A DNA stretch of 64,000 nucleotides, from NCBI GenBank assembly GCA_035295125.1, contig DATGJP010000079.1:38105-102104 (forward strand). Reading direction: 5' to 3'. The translations under genes were made by a program, and so were the position numbers. The notes under the pieces are model-generated. The model did no database searches. It saw only the letters and a program-made list of their open reading frames with translations, and had not been told where the DNA came from. The stretch is from JAICMB01 sp035295125 (lineage in GTDB: Bacteria > Acidobacteriota > Terriglobia > Bryobacterales > Bryobacteraceae). This document shows, piece by piece, positions 9,189 through 17,564 of the stretch. Position 1 is the first letter of the stretch. Each line of letters opens with the position of its first letter.

Positions 9189-10376
9189 TCAAGCTGGAAT
9201 CATGGCAGCGATTTCGGAGCCAATGGCCAGCGACGCCGTGGCTGCGGGGCTGGGTGCGTTCAGCACGTGTAGCGCATTAGGGCGAACGATGAGCTGGAAG
9301 TCCTGCACAATCTCGCCCGCCGGCGTGATCACTTGCGAGCGCACCCCGCTGCCACCAGCTTCCAGATCGTCTGGGCGGATTTCGGGCACCAGCCGCTGCA
9401 ATGACCGGCAGAAAATCTCCCGGCTGAACGAGCGCCGCAACTCATACCAGGCCATCGAGGGGTACTTGCGGAGAAAGCGCCACAGGCCAGGGTAGGATAG
9501 CGCATCAAATAGATCGCTAGCGTTAAAGTCCGTCTTGCGATAACCCTCGCGCGCGAACGCGAGCACAGCGTTCGGGCCGGCTTCGATGCCGCCGTGGATC
9601 AGTCGCGTGAAATGCACGCCTAGAAACGGGAATTGCGGGTCGGGCACCGGGTAAATCAAATGCTTCACCAGGTACTGACGGTCGGCGCGGATCTTGTAGT
9701 ATTCCCCGCGGAACGGCACGACTCGCATCTCGCGCCGCTCGCCCGCGATTTCCGCCACACGATCGCAGTGCAGGCCCGCGCAGTTGATCAGAAAGCCGGC
9801 CCGGAACTCGCCCGCGGTCGTTTCGGCGATCCAGCCGGAGCCATTGCGTCGTGCACGGGTGAGTCGCGCGTTCGTCACCACTTCAATGCCGCGCTGTGCG
9901 AGTTTTTCTACCATCACCTCGCAAACACGCGGATAATCGACGATGCCTTCCTGCGGAACCCGCAGACCGGCCACGCCGCCAACGTGCGGCTCGATCTCGC
10001 GCATTTCATCGCGCGGAAGCCAACGGAGTCCCTCGAGGCCGTTGGCAGCGCCGCGATCGAGCAGCCCCTTGAGGCGCGGCAGCTCGCTTTCATCGGCTGC
10101 GACTACCAGCTTGCCGCAGACCTCGTGTGGAATTTGGTTGTCCCGGCAGAACTCGACCATCTGCCGGATACCGGCGACGGCGAGACGAGCCTTTGTCGAA
10201 CCCGGCTTGTAGTAGAGCCCGCAGTGTAGGACCCCGCTATTGTGGCTGGTCTGGTGCTGTCCGACCGCCGCTTCTTTTTCCAGCACGCGGATGTGAGCAT
10301 CGGGAAACCGCTCTTTGAGGCGATAGGCCGTAGCCAGGCCGACAATACCTCCGCCGATAATCGCGAAGTCCTTCAA
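9189..10376 (-). CDS. lhgO: L-2-hydroxyglutarate oxidase/dehydrogenase
   Basis: This 395-residue FAD enzyme of the DAO family starts with the dinucleotide-binding motif IIGGGIVGLATAYRL. It carries the LhgO signatures HQTSHNSGVLHCGLYY, GKLVVAADESEL and INCAGLHCDRVAE, and near the end ALHVLNAPSPAATASLAIG. It oxidises L-2-hydroxyglutarate to 2-oxoglutarate, passing electrons to the quinone pool at the membrane, as a metabolite-repair or glutarate-catabolism step. The usual neighbour csiD/glaH is absent; it sits alone between two padR-ADOP operons. The length agrees with E. coli LhgO (422) minus a short tail. Confidence 0.92.
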   Translation of the reverse strand: MKDFAIIGGGIVGLATAYRLKERFPDAHIRVLEKEAAVGQHQTSHNSGVLHCGLYYKPGSTKARLAVAGIRQMVEFCRDNQIPHEVCGKLVVAADESELPRLKGLLDRGAANGLEGLRWLPRDEMREIEPHVGGVAGLRVPQEGIVDYPRVCEVMVEKLAQRGIEVVTNARLTRARRNGSGWIAETTAGEFRAGFLINCAGLHCDRVAEIAGERREMRVVPFRGEYYKIRADRQYLVKHLIYPVPDPQFPFLGVHFTRLIHGGIEAGPNAVLAFAREGYRKTDFNASDLFDALSYPGLWRFLRKYPSMAWYELRRSFSREIFCRSLQRLVPEIRPDDLEAGGSGVRSQVITPAGEIVQDFQLIVRPNALHVLNAPSPAATASLAIGSEIAAMIPA

Positions 10377-10436
10377 CTCCCGAGTGTAACGTTTGGCTCA
10401 CCGGAACCAACGCATGCCGTCTGTCATTAACTTCTC

Positions 10437-10466
10437 TTGACAGCGAACGGCGCCGTCAGGCATACT
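10437..10466 (+). promoter_or_regulatory. candidate sigma-70-type promoter for the second padR-ADOP operon
   Basis: A perfect -35 hexamer TTGACA (10437-10442) is followed after 18 bp by CATACT (10461-10466, four of six consensus bases). Transcription would start close to 10473, leaving a very short leader before ATG 10481. Confidence 0.45.
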
Positions 10467-10480
10467 TGTATCAAAAATCT

Positions 10481-10822
10481 ATGGGAAGGCCGCAGCAACC
10501 AGGAACAGACGCAGTTAGCACCCTGGATCTCCTCATCCTTTCCCGCCTGGCTCGCGGTCCGATGCACGGTTTTGGCATCGCTGAATACCTCCACGGAGTT
10601 TCGGAGGCTCTGCACGTCGAAGAGGGATCACTCTATCCCGCCCTTCACCGGCTTGAATCACAAGGCCTGATCGAATCGTCCTGGGGCGTTTCCGAAAAGA
10701 ACCGGCGGGCACGCTTTTACGACCTTACGCCTCGTGGGCGCAAACAGGTCAGCGTCAAAATCTCCGAATGGCGGCGGCTGGTGGAAGCTGTCAGCCGTGT
10801 CATAGAGCCGTTGGAGTCCTGA
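10481..10822 (+). CDS. PadR family transcriptional regulator
   Basis: This is a 113-residue winged-helix regulator: TLDLLILSRLARGPMHGFGIAEYL, EEGSLYPALHRLESQGLIESSW and ARFYDLTPRGRKQ are standard PadR helix-turn-helix and wing elements. ATG 10481 is preferred over TTG 10466, which lies in the predicted -10 box. The stop and the start of the following permease share ATGA (4-bp overlap), indicating translational coupling and probable control of that permease. It resembles the regulator at 6124 only in the DNA-binding core. Confidence 0.92.
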   Translation: MGRPQQPGTDAVSTLDLLILSRLARGPMHGFGIAEYLHGVSEALHVEEGSLYPALHRLESQGLIESSWGVSEKNRRARFYDLTPRGRKQVSVKISEWRRLVEAVSRVIEPLES

Positions 10823-13476
10823 TGCTGCGACAGTTCTGGATTGATCTTAAGGTCCGGGTGGCCGCTCTTTTTTCGCGAGGCAGTCTTCATTCGCGGGCCG
10901 GGGAAGAACTGCGCTTCCACCTCCGCGAACTGGAGGAGCGCAAGATCGAATCGGGCGTGGCGCCTGAAGATGCACGAATCCAAGCTCGCCGTGAGCTCGG
11001 AAATATCGCGCTCCTTTCGGAACAGACGGTTGATTCCTGGAGGTACCCGTTCGTGGACATTCTGGTTCAGGACATCCGCTACGCCCTGCGCGGGCTGCGC
11101 CGCGATAAGGCCTTCTCCGCGACCGCATTCCTGCTGCTCGCACTGGCCATTGGCGCGAACACCGCCGTGTTCACTGTTGTGAAGCGCGTGCTGTTGGACC
11201 CATTGCCCTACCCTGAGTCCGACCGCCTGGTGCGCATCTGGTCTGCCCACACGCAGACCGGGTCGGCCTACTCTGTCAGCGCTCTGGATTATCAGGATTG
11301 GGCAGCCCAGTCGAAGAGCTTCGACGCGATCGCAGCGTTCGGCGGCCGCGGTATGACCATTACGGGCGAAGGCGAACCCGAGCTGGTTATTGGGCTGGGC
11401 GTCTCGGCTAATCTTTTCCACACACTCGGCGTCCAGCCGATGCTCGGCCGCGATTTCCGCGCTGCCGAGAACGCAGACGGCACAGATCGAATCCTGATTC
11501 TCAGTTACGCATTGTGGCAGCGCAAGTTTGACGGCCGGCCCGAAGTCGTGGGACGCACGATCCACATCGATGGCCAACCCCTCCAGGTGATTGGCGTCAT
11601 GCCGCCTCACTTCGGTTTCCCGGACGCCAGCTATGCTGCCTGGAGACCTCTCGCGCTCAAAGGCGGTGATCCGAATTGGTTCAACCGCTCCGCGCATTTC
11701 CTGCGCGTGGTGGGCCGTCTGAAACCCTCTGTGACCATGGCGTCCGCCACCGCCGAAATGAGCGGCATTGCGCGGCAGCTCGAACGCGCCTATCCGGGCA
11801 CCAATTCTCAAGTGGGAGTGCAACTGCGGTCGCTAAAAGAGTGGATGGTTGGAGATTCCAAAGCGCTGGTCTTTACTCTGTATGGCGCAGTCACCCTGCT
11901 TCTCCTGATTGTGTGTTCCAACCTCGCGGGACTTCTCATTGCGCGTGCCGCGGCGCGTAGGGCCGAGTTTGCCACGCGAGCGGCCCTCGGAGCGACACGG
12001 CTACGGTTGATGGGCCAGATGACCGTCGAAGCAGCCCTTCTCAGCTTGACTGGTGGAAGTGCCGGTGTGGCGCTTGCCAATGCACTGCTGAGTCTCGCGA
12101 AGGCGCGTGCCGCGGGCGCACTCCCGCGCCTGGACGAACTCGCGCTCGACCCCGGAGTTCTTCTGTTTTCGTTGGCCCTGACGCTGGCGACCAGCATCCT
12201 GTTCGGCGTTCTGCCCGCAGCGCAACTCCCGCGACTGGTCCAAACATCGCGTGGGACGGCAGCCCGCGGCTTGCTTCGACGCGTACGCCCGGTGCTCGTG
12301 GGAGGCCAGGTGGCTCTCGCTGCGATCCTGCTCGCGGGCGCCGGGCTCTTCCTCCGTTCACTGCACAATCTGAGCCATGTCAATTTGGGATTCGAACCGC
12401 GGGACGTGCTGACAGCAAACTTCGTCCTCGCGGAGAACTCGTACCCCACGAGCGCAAAAATGTTCCGGTTCACGCGGGAACTGGACGAATACCTCGCGAG
12501 TGCCCCTGCCGTACTCGCCGCGGGGTTCTCCACAACACTGCCGCTGTCCGGACAGGAATGGGGAAACCCGATCCGTGTCAATGGGCACCCGTTTCCGCCG
12601 GGCCGGTCGGACATCGCCACCATTCAATGCGTCAGTCCGGGTTTTCTCCCCGCTTTGCAGAGCCCGCTTAAACTCGGGCGCCAACTGACGGACCGCGACA
12701 ATGCGCATGCGCCGCTGGTTCTATTGGTGGACGACACATTCGTAGCCGCTTTCCTGCCCTCCGGCGAATCGCCCATCGGCAAGATGGTCAGGATCGGCGA
12801 TTCCGAATCGAATGATCCCTGGCGAACCATCGTCGGCGTAGTCGGTTCGTATCGCCAATCTTCGCTGGATGGTCCGCTGCAGCCCCAAATGTTCCTGCCC
12901 TATGCGCAACTGGGCGAGCGGACCGCTACAATGGTCGGCCGCGGCCTGTACCTCGCTCTTCGTACCTCCGCGCCTGCCGCCGCCGCCGGCATGCTGAAAG
13001 CGAAAATCGCGTCGCTCGATCAAGCGCTCGCGGTCCGCGATATCCGCCCGCTGACAAGTTCCGTGGACGCGGCGCTGTCATCGCAAAGTCTTCGCTCCTC
13101 GTTGATCGCTTCATTCGCCGGCCTCGCGCTTCTGCTCGCCGGCGTGGGCCTTTACGGCGTCATCGCTTTTGCCGTGGCGCAGCGTACCCAGGAGATTGGC
13201 GTGCGTATGGCGCTCGGCGCACGACCGTCGCAGATCGCAAAGCTGATTCTGGCGGACGGCGCACGTCTCGGCATGATAGGCATCGCTCTCGGCATCGGTG
13301 TCACGCTATCGTTGTCAAAAGTGGCCGAGCACCTGCTGTTCGGAGTAAGCGGCCATGACCTTGCAACACTCTCCACCACGGCGGCCATCCTGGTGATCGT
13401 CACTCTCCTGGCCAGCTACGTCCCGGCGCGTCGAGCTGCGGCGATCGACCCTGGCCGGACCATCCGCGAAGAATGA
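10822..13476 (+). CDS. ADOP-type ABC transporter permease (MacB/FtsX family), PadR-linked
   Basis: The protein has 884 residues from the ATG that overlaps the padR stop; the frame is open further upstream, but that part lies inside padR. The N-terminal prefix (LFSRGSLHSRAGEELRFHLRELEERK, then DARIQARRELG) precedes the first permease unit (DIRYALRGLRRDKAFSATAFLLLALAIGANTAVF, LLLIVCSNLAGLLIARAAARR) and a second FtsX block (LLLAGVGLYGVIAFAVAQRTQEIGVRMALGA). The signature EIGVRMALGA is typical of MacB-like permeases. No ATPase is encoded nearby. It is the second of two PadR-controlled copies within 7 kb. Confidence 0.9.
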   Translation: MLRQFWIDLKVRVAALFSRGSLHSRAGEELRFHLRELEERKIESGVAPEDARIQARRELGNIALLSEQTVDSWRYPFVDILVQDIRYALRGLRRDKAFSATAFLLLALAIGANTAVFTVVKRVLLDPLPYPESDRLVRIWSAHTQTGSAYSVSALDYQDWAAQSKSFDAIAAFGGRGMTITGEGEPELVIGLGVSANLFHTLGVQPMLGRDFRAAENADGTDRILILSYALWQRKFDGRPEVVGRTIHIDGQPLQVIGVMPPHFGFPDASYAAWRPLALKGGDPNWFNRSAHFLRVVGRLKPSVTMASATAEMSGIARQLERAYPGTNSQVGVQLRSLKEWMVGDSKALVFTLYGAVTLLLLIVCSNLAGLLIARAAARRAEFATRAALGATRLRLMGQMTVEAALLSLTGGSAGVALANALLSLAKARAAGALPRLDELALDPGVLLFSLALTLATSILFGVLPAAQLPRLVQTSRGTAARGLLRRVRPVLVGGQVALAAILLAGAGLFLRSLHNLSHVNLGFEPRDVLTANFVLAENSYPTSAKMFRFTRELDEYLASAPAVLAAGFSTTLPLSGQEWGNPIRVNGHPFPPGRSDIATIQCVSPGFLPALQSPLKLGRQLTDRDNAHAPLVLLVDDTFVAAFLPSGESPIGKMVRIGDSESNDPWRTIVGVVGSYRQSSLDGPLQPQMFLPYAQLGERTATMVGRGLYLALRTSAPAAAAGMLKAKIASLDQALAVRDIRPLTSSVDAALSSQSLRSSLIASFAGLALLLAGVGLYGVIAFAVAQRTQEIGVRMALGARPSQIAKLILADGARLGMIGIALGIGVTLSLSKVAEHLLFGVSGHDLATLSTTAAILVIVTLLASYVPARRAAAIDPGRTIREE

Positions 13477-13477
13477 T

Positions 13478-14158
13478 TCACCACCCCATCTGGCGCATCC
13501 GCTCCTCGATGGCGGCGCTGTAGTCATTCATGCGCGCGGGCTTCCGCCGAGATGGGGACGGGATGATCGCAGCCAGCCGAGCGGCCTCATCGCGATCCAC
13601 TCTGGCAGCCGGAACGTGATACCAGAACTCGGAAGCCGCCTCGGCTCCGTAGACGCCGGGTCCCCATTCAATGACATTCAAGTACAACTCGAGAATTCTC
13701 TGCTTACCAAGCACAAATTCAGTCGGATAAACAAGCGACGCCTCGATCGCTTTGCGAAGCGTGCTGCGGCTGGTTGTGAGGAACAGATTCTTGACGAGTT
13801 GCTGCGTGATGGTCGAGGCGCCCCGGCCCACGGTGCCTGTTTCGAGGTCCTGATCGAGCACTTTGTGCACCTCCACCCAGTCGAATCCGTAGTGCTGGTA
13901 GAACCGACCATCTTCCGCGGCAATTACCGCGTGCTGCAGATCGCGGGAAATCTGGCTGAGCGGCACGAACGTATAGCGTTTCTTATAGGCCTGATGCGCC
14001 CTTCTCGACTTGACGCGCCGCTCCCCCTGGACCGCTGTCGTAATGGGGTTGATCCACTTCAACCCGACGAGGCACAGCAGGCAGACCACGTAAAAGCCGA
14101 TGAAAACGGCAATCGCCAGGCCAATAAGACGAAACATCCATAGCCTGAACCCCCGCAC
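13478..14158 (-). CDS. mtgA: monofunctional biosynthetic peptidoglycan transglycosylase
   Basis: This 226-residue GT51 enzyme polymerises lipid II into glycan strands. It has an N-terminal membrane anchor (LIGLAIAVFIGFYVVCLLCLVGL), then the GT51 motifs: VIAAEDGRFYQHYGFDW (catalytic Glu in EDxxFxxHxG), GRGASTITQQLVKNLFL, RKAIEASL and ILELYLNVIEWGPGVYG. No transpeptidase domain follows. GTG 14158 begins directly after the stop of the upstream gene; ATG 14137 is the alternative. It is co-oriented with the two preceding genes and probably shares their transcript. Confidence 0.93.
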   Translation of the reverse strand: MRGFRLWMFRLIGLAIAVFIGFYVVCLLCLVGLKWINPITTAVQGERRVKSRRAHQAYKKRYTFVPLSQISRDLQHAVIAAEDGRFYQHYGFDWVEVHKVLDQDLETGTVGRGASTITQQLVKNLFLTTSRSTLRKAIEASLVYPTEFVLGKQRILELYLNVIEWGPGVYGAEAASEFWYHVPAARVDRDEAARLAAIIPSPSRRKPARMNDYSAAIEERMRQMGW

Positions 14159-15016
14159 CTAGTTCAAACCCAACAGGCGAGCGGGGTTCGACTTGGACAT
14201 GCGATCGATCTCCGCCGCCGTGATGCCCTGTTTCTTCAGACCGGCGAAAAACGCGGCTAACCCGTCCGGATGAAGCGGATTTCCCACTTGCCCGAGATCG
14301 CTCGACAAAATGCAATGTTCGGGGCCCACCTCGCGGATCGCCCTTGCGTATTCCGCCAGATCCTGCGGCCGGTACACAAACTCGATAGACGCCCCCAGTT
14401 TCGCCGCCTCCTGCATCTGAGCCACAGACATGAGAACCGGGGCGAGCATCGCATGGGTCACCACAATATTTTGAACGCCCTGCCGCCGCGCTTCGCGGAT
14501 TAGCATCAGGCCTTCCTCGGGCGAGGAGTGTCCGGTCTCCAGAATGAGCCCATGTTTCGCCACCAGTGCGATCACCTGTTTCACGTCGGGCAACAGCTCG
14601 CCATTTCGCGCCACAGCGACAAACGGGCGATTCTCCTTCGAATACCGCACCTGGTTCTCAGCGTCGAACGTCGGCATCCACACCACCCGGCCCCAGCCGC
14701 CCTTCATCATCGTCATCCGCTCCACGGCCGCGGGATTGATGCCCCCCACAGTGCGATTTAAATCAATCCCGCCAAAAATCTCGATACCGGGCACTTCCTT
14801 CCGGACAACATAGGCCAGCGATGCTGTCGGCTCGTAGTGATTCTTGAGAACCAGCCCGCGCATTCCACGCTTCTTGGCCAGCTTCGCCAGGTCGATCGCA
14901 TCGATCGATCGCGGCATACTGTCCGGGTCCGAGTGCACGTGAATATCGATTACGCCGTTTAGAGATTGCGCCGCGGCGCAGATAGCGATCAGAAGCGTTC
15001 CAGCGAGTATTCTCAT
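14159..15016 (-). CDS. secreted DUF6282-like amidohydrolase-fold protein
   Basis: The protein has 285 residues with a signal peptide (RILAGTLLIAICAAAQS). The mature part has metal-hydrolase-like motifs: DIHVHSDPDSMPRS (HxH), LVLKNHYEPT, EIFGGIDLNRTVGG, LETGHSSPEE, VVTHAM and ILSSDLGQVGNPLHPDGL. Together these resemble the DUF6282 branch of the amidohydrolase/PHP superfamily, a TIM barrel with a metal centre. The substrate is unknown. Its start overlaps the stop of the upstream dehydrogenase by 4 bp and its stop touches the mtgA start, so the three genes are likely an operon. Confidence 0.75.
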   Translation of the reverse strand: MRILAGTLLIAICAAAQSLNGVIDIHVHSDPDSMPRSIDAIDLAKLAKKRGMRGLVLKNHYEPTASLAYVVRKEVPGIEIFGGIDLNRTVGGINPAAVERMTMMKGGWGRVVWMPTFDAENQVRYSKENRPFVAVARNGELLPDVKQVIALVAKHGLILETGHSSPEEGLMLIREARRQGVQNIVVTHAMLAPVLMSVAQMQEAAKLGASIEFVYRPQDLAEYARAIREVGPEHCILSSDLGQVGNPLHPDGLAAFFAGLKKQGITAAEIDRMSKSNPARLLGLN

Positions 15017-16026
15017 ACGATCATGTGAACCAGCTTCGGATGCTCGGCCGCGGGGCCGTTAATGCTCCATCTGAAGTCCTCAAAGCCAACCTGGCGTATC
15101 ATGCGTTGCAGGATCGAACGGTCGAATCGCTGCAAATCCTCCACCGCGGCTTCGAACGACTCGGGTGAGGCGTTCACGCTGCCGAGAACCGCCTGGTTTT
15201 TGACGATCAGATCGCGGAAAGGAAATAACACTTCGGCGTTTGGCGCCCCCAATGTAACGAGGACGCCGCCCCTAGCCATGGAAGCCAGCCCTGTCATAGT
15301 TGCCTCAGCCGACCCCGTGGCCTCGATCACGATATCCGCCGGACCCCGCTCATATCGCATGCCGGCTTCCTCCAACAGCCGCACCCGCAGGTGCCGGCGA
15401 TCCTCCTGCGACCAAACGGCGGTATCGAAGCCGCGCGCTCGTAACACCATTGCGCTGAGAATCCCGATCGTTCCCGCACCAAGAACCAGTGCTTTCGGCG
15501 GATCGAAGACGTAGTGGTCGTGGTGCGCTCGCCGGGCCAACTCAATCGCCTTCTCCACCACGCTCAGCGGTTCGATCAGAATTCCGACATCCACCAGGTC
15601 CCGCGGCACCCGCAAAAGGTAGCGCCTCTCATCTACGGCGAATTCAGTGAAATACCCATGCTCGGCAACGATACCGCGCTCCCGGTATTCACCGCTCAAA
15701 CACAGATCGGTTCGCCCGCTGGCGCATGCCCCGCAGGGCAACGGGCACGGACGGCGCACGATCGGCGCCACCCAATCGCCCGGCTGCAGGTCGTGAACGC
15801 CGGACCCGCATTCGGCCACCTCGGCCAGCGCTTCGTGACCAATTGTCAAAAACGACGACCCCGGCGGCGGATGCACGATCCTGCCTGCGGCGATCTCGCG
15901 GTCCGTCCCACAGACCCCTACCTGGCGCACACGCAGCAAAACCTGCTCCGCGCCGTCGATACGCGGCTCCGCGACGTCCCGCAAAGCGAGATCACCGCGC
16001 TCGAAATCGACAACCACCGCCCGCAT
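15013..16026 (-). CDS. zinc-containing alcohol/glucose dehydrogenase (MDR family)
   Basis: This 337-residue medium-chain dehydrogenase has a catalytic-zinc Cys in GVCGTDREI, GHE in LTIGHEALAEV, the structural-zinc cysteines CPLPCGACASGRTDLC, and the Rossmann motif LVLGAGTIGILSAMVL. The C-terminal part with FPFRDLIVKNQAVLGSVNAS resembles glucose dehydrogenase (GDH/Gdh-like, archaeal and acidobacterial) rather than primary alcohol dehydrogenase. It probably oxidises a sugar or polyol with NAD(P). It is the first gene of the probable three-gene unit ending with mtgA. Confidence 0.85.
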   Translation of the reverse strand: MRAVVVDFERGDLALRDVAEPRIDGAEQVLLRVRQVGVCGTDREIAAGRIVHPPPGSSFLTIGHEALAEVAECGSGVHDLQPGDWVAPIVRRPCPLPCGACASGRTDLCLSGEYRERGIVAEHGYFTEFAVDERRYLLRVPRDLVDVGILIEPLSVVEKAIELARRAHHDHYVFDPPKALVLGAGTIGILSAMVLRARGFDTAVWSQEDRRHLRVRLLEEAGMRYERGPADIVIEATGSAEATMTGLASMARGGVLVTLGAPNAEVLFPFRDLIVKNQAVLGSVNASPESFEAAVEDLQRFDRSILQRMIRQVGFEDFRWSINGPAAEHPKLVHMIV

Positions 16027-16051
16027 CCGAAGATGTTATTGTCGCAAGAGA

Positions 16052-16441
16052 ATGGGTTTTCTCGACAATCTGGAAAGCAATCTGAAGAGTCTCGAGTCGC
16101 GCGACGAGAAGGATTCACAGCGCGAGCAGCAGCGGCGCGATGCGGATGCCAGGGCCGTCCAGGCTTCCGCCCCTTTTGCCGACAAACTCAAGAATTCCGC
16201 CTTCACGCAAGGCTTGATGGGACACGCCACGCGGCTTGGTTTCGCCCAGCGTACCAAGGTCCATATCGTCTGGCTCGGCACCACCCTGCGGCTCGAAGCC
16301 AAAGATCGCAAATTGGAATTGCGGCCGACCCCACAGGGTGTCATCGCTGCTTTCATTGAAAACGGCGATGAAACAGGAACTCAGGCGGTCGACCTCGATA
16401 GTGATCCCGAGGCGTTGGCGCGCCAGTGGCTCGCTGCCTGA
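16052..16441 (+). CDS. conserved hypothetical protein, highly charged N-terminus
   Basis: I do not recognise this 129-residue protein. It starts MGFLDNLESNLKSLESRDEK, followed by a Glu/Arg/Gln-rich helix (residues 15-45). It then has a probable beta-rich half (KVHIVWLGTTLRLEAKDRKLELRPT, GVIAAFIENG). There is no signal peptide or membrane segment. The coding pattern looks genuine: it is long relative to the gap, and the flanking gene ends meet it closely. It is divergent from the dehydrogenase (25 bp) and convergent with a tiny basic-protein gene. Confidence 0.65.
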   Translation: MGFLDNLESNLKSLESRDEKDSQREQQRRDADARAVQASAPFADKLKNSAFTQGLMGHATRLGFAQRTKVHIVWLGTTLRLEAKDRKLELRPTPQGVIAAFIENGDETGTQAVDLDSDPEALARQWLAA

Positions 16442-16446
16442 TTCCG

Positions 16447-16587
16447 CTACTTACGAGCGCCGCGCCGTCGGCCCTTCAGACGCGACTGCCTTAGTTTCCC
16501 GGACTTACGCTTGGGCTTGTGGACGATAAAGGTGCCGCTTCCCAGATACTCCGCTTGATACAGGTTCTCTTTTTTCTCTTCAGCCAT
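16447..16587 (-). CDS. small very basic protein (46 residues)
   Basis: A short frame reads MAEEKKENLYQAEYLGSGTF, then a tail with 17 Lys/Arg among 24 residues (HKPKRKSGKLRQSR and LKGRRRGARK), ending at TAG 16447. The acidic/polar head and the strongly basic tail suggest nucleic-acid or ribosome binding. No family is recognised. A modest GGGAT precedes the ATG by a few bases. It converges on the 16052 gene, leaving only 5 bp. The composition is unlike a random shadow frame, but the size leaves doubt. Confidence 0.5.
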   Translation of the reverse strand: MAEEKKENLYQAEYLGSGTFIVHKPKRKSGKLRQSRLKGRRRGARK

Positions 16588-16683
16588 TGTTATCCCGATT
16601 CTCTATTGTAAGCTGACGGCTGACGGCACGTTTCGCTATAGTTTTCTTGTACCTGTTTGGCCCAACATACGTCATTCCTTAAG

Positions 16684-17529
16684 ATGCGGAGCGGTCGGTT
16701 CCTTGCGGTTCTAGCGGGCGGCCTGTTCGTGGCGTGTTCGCTGTACGCGTTCCAGATGCCATTTCGCGAATATCCGGGCTGGGAATACAACGACTTCCCG
16801 TTGCCTCCGGACTACCAGGTCCCCGGCGAATGGCTGTTTGCGCGACTCATGTACCCCACTTACAGCGGCCCGGCTTTCGACTGGCAGTTCCGCAGACGGC
16901 GCGGCGCCAACGATTGGACTCAGGGCGGTACCAACTGGACCATCGACTATCCCCGCTCCGATCGGCACCTCTCGATGGCTGTACGCCGCTTGACGCGTCT
17001 CCAGACCCGGTCCGCCGAGCAGCCGGTCAATCTCGACGATGGCGACGAGGTTTACAACTATCCCTGGCTGTATGCCGTCGAAGTCGGCCATTGGGAGCTT
17101 ACCGACGCACAGGTTGCCAAGTTCCGCGATTACCTGCTCCGCGGCGGCTTCTTTATGTGTGATGACTTCCACGGCACAATCGAGTGGTCCGTGTTCATCA
17201 ATACGATGCAGAAGGTGTTCCCCGACCGGCCGATTGTCGATATCCCGGATGCCGATCCCATCTTTCACACCGTCTTCGACCTCGACCATCGCTATCAGGT
17301 TCCCGGCGCGCAATTTCTGCACACCGGCCAGATCTGGGAGAAAGACGGCTTCGAGCCGCGCTGGCGAGGGATCTACGATAACAAAGGCCGCCTGATGGTC
17401 GCCATCTGCCACAACATGGACCTGGGCGACTCCTGGGAACACGCTGACGAGCCCGAATACCCCGAAAAGTTCTCAGCGCTCGGCATTCGCATCGGGGTGA
17501 ACTACATCATCTACTCCATGACCCACTAA
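16684..17529 (+). CDS. DUF4159 domain-containing secreted protein
   Basis: The protein has 281 residues with an N-terminal signal or anchor (GRFLAVLAGGLFVACSLYAFQ). The DUF4159 features are FARLMYPTYSG near the start, WTIDYPRSDRHLSMAVRRLTR, YPWLYAVEVGHWELT, LRGGFFMCDDFHG and FDLDHRYQVPGAQFLHTGQIWEKDGFEP, and the close LGIRIGVNYIIYSMTH. DUF4159 proteins have a ThuA/GATase-like fold and often occur with AAA ATPase-DUF58 membrane operons. No such partners are adjacent. ATG 16684 is chosen; TTG 16657 is the only upstream alternative. Confidence 0.85.
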   Translation: MRSGRFLAVLAGGLFVACSLYAFQMPFREYPGWEYNDFPLPPDYQVPGEWLFARLMYPTYSGPAFDWQFRRRRGANDWTQGGTNWTIDYPRSDRHLSMAVRRLTRLQTRSAEQPVNLDDGDEVYNYPWLYAVEVGHWELTDAQVAKFRDYLLRGGFFMCDDFHGTIEWSVFINTMQKVFPDRPIVDIPDADPIFHTVFDLDHRYQVPGAQFLHTGQIWEKDGFEPRWRGIYDNKGRLMVAICHNMDLGDSWEHADEPEYPEKFSALGIRIGVNYIIYSMTH

Positions 17530-17564
17530 TGTAGACCAAACGTGCTACAAGGGAATCAGCCAAT

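Noticed and set aside
10717..11823. A 368-residue minus-strand frame opposite the second ADOP permease
   Set aside because: It is the mirror frame of a permease with clear TM and FtsX motifs and has no domain of its own.
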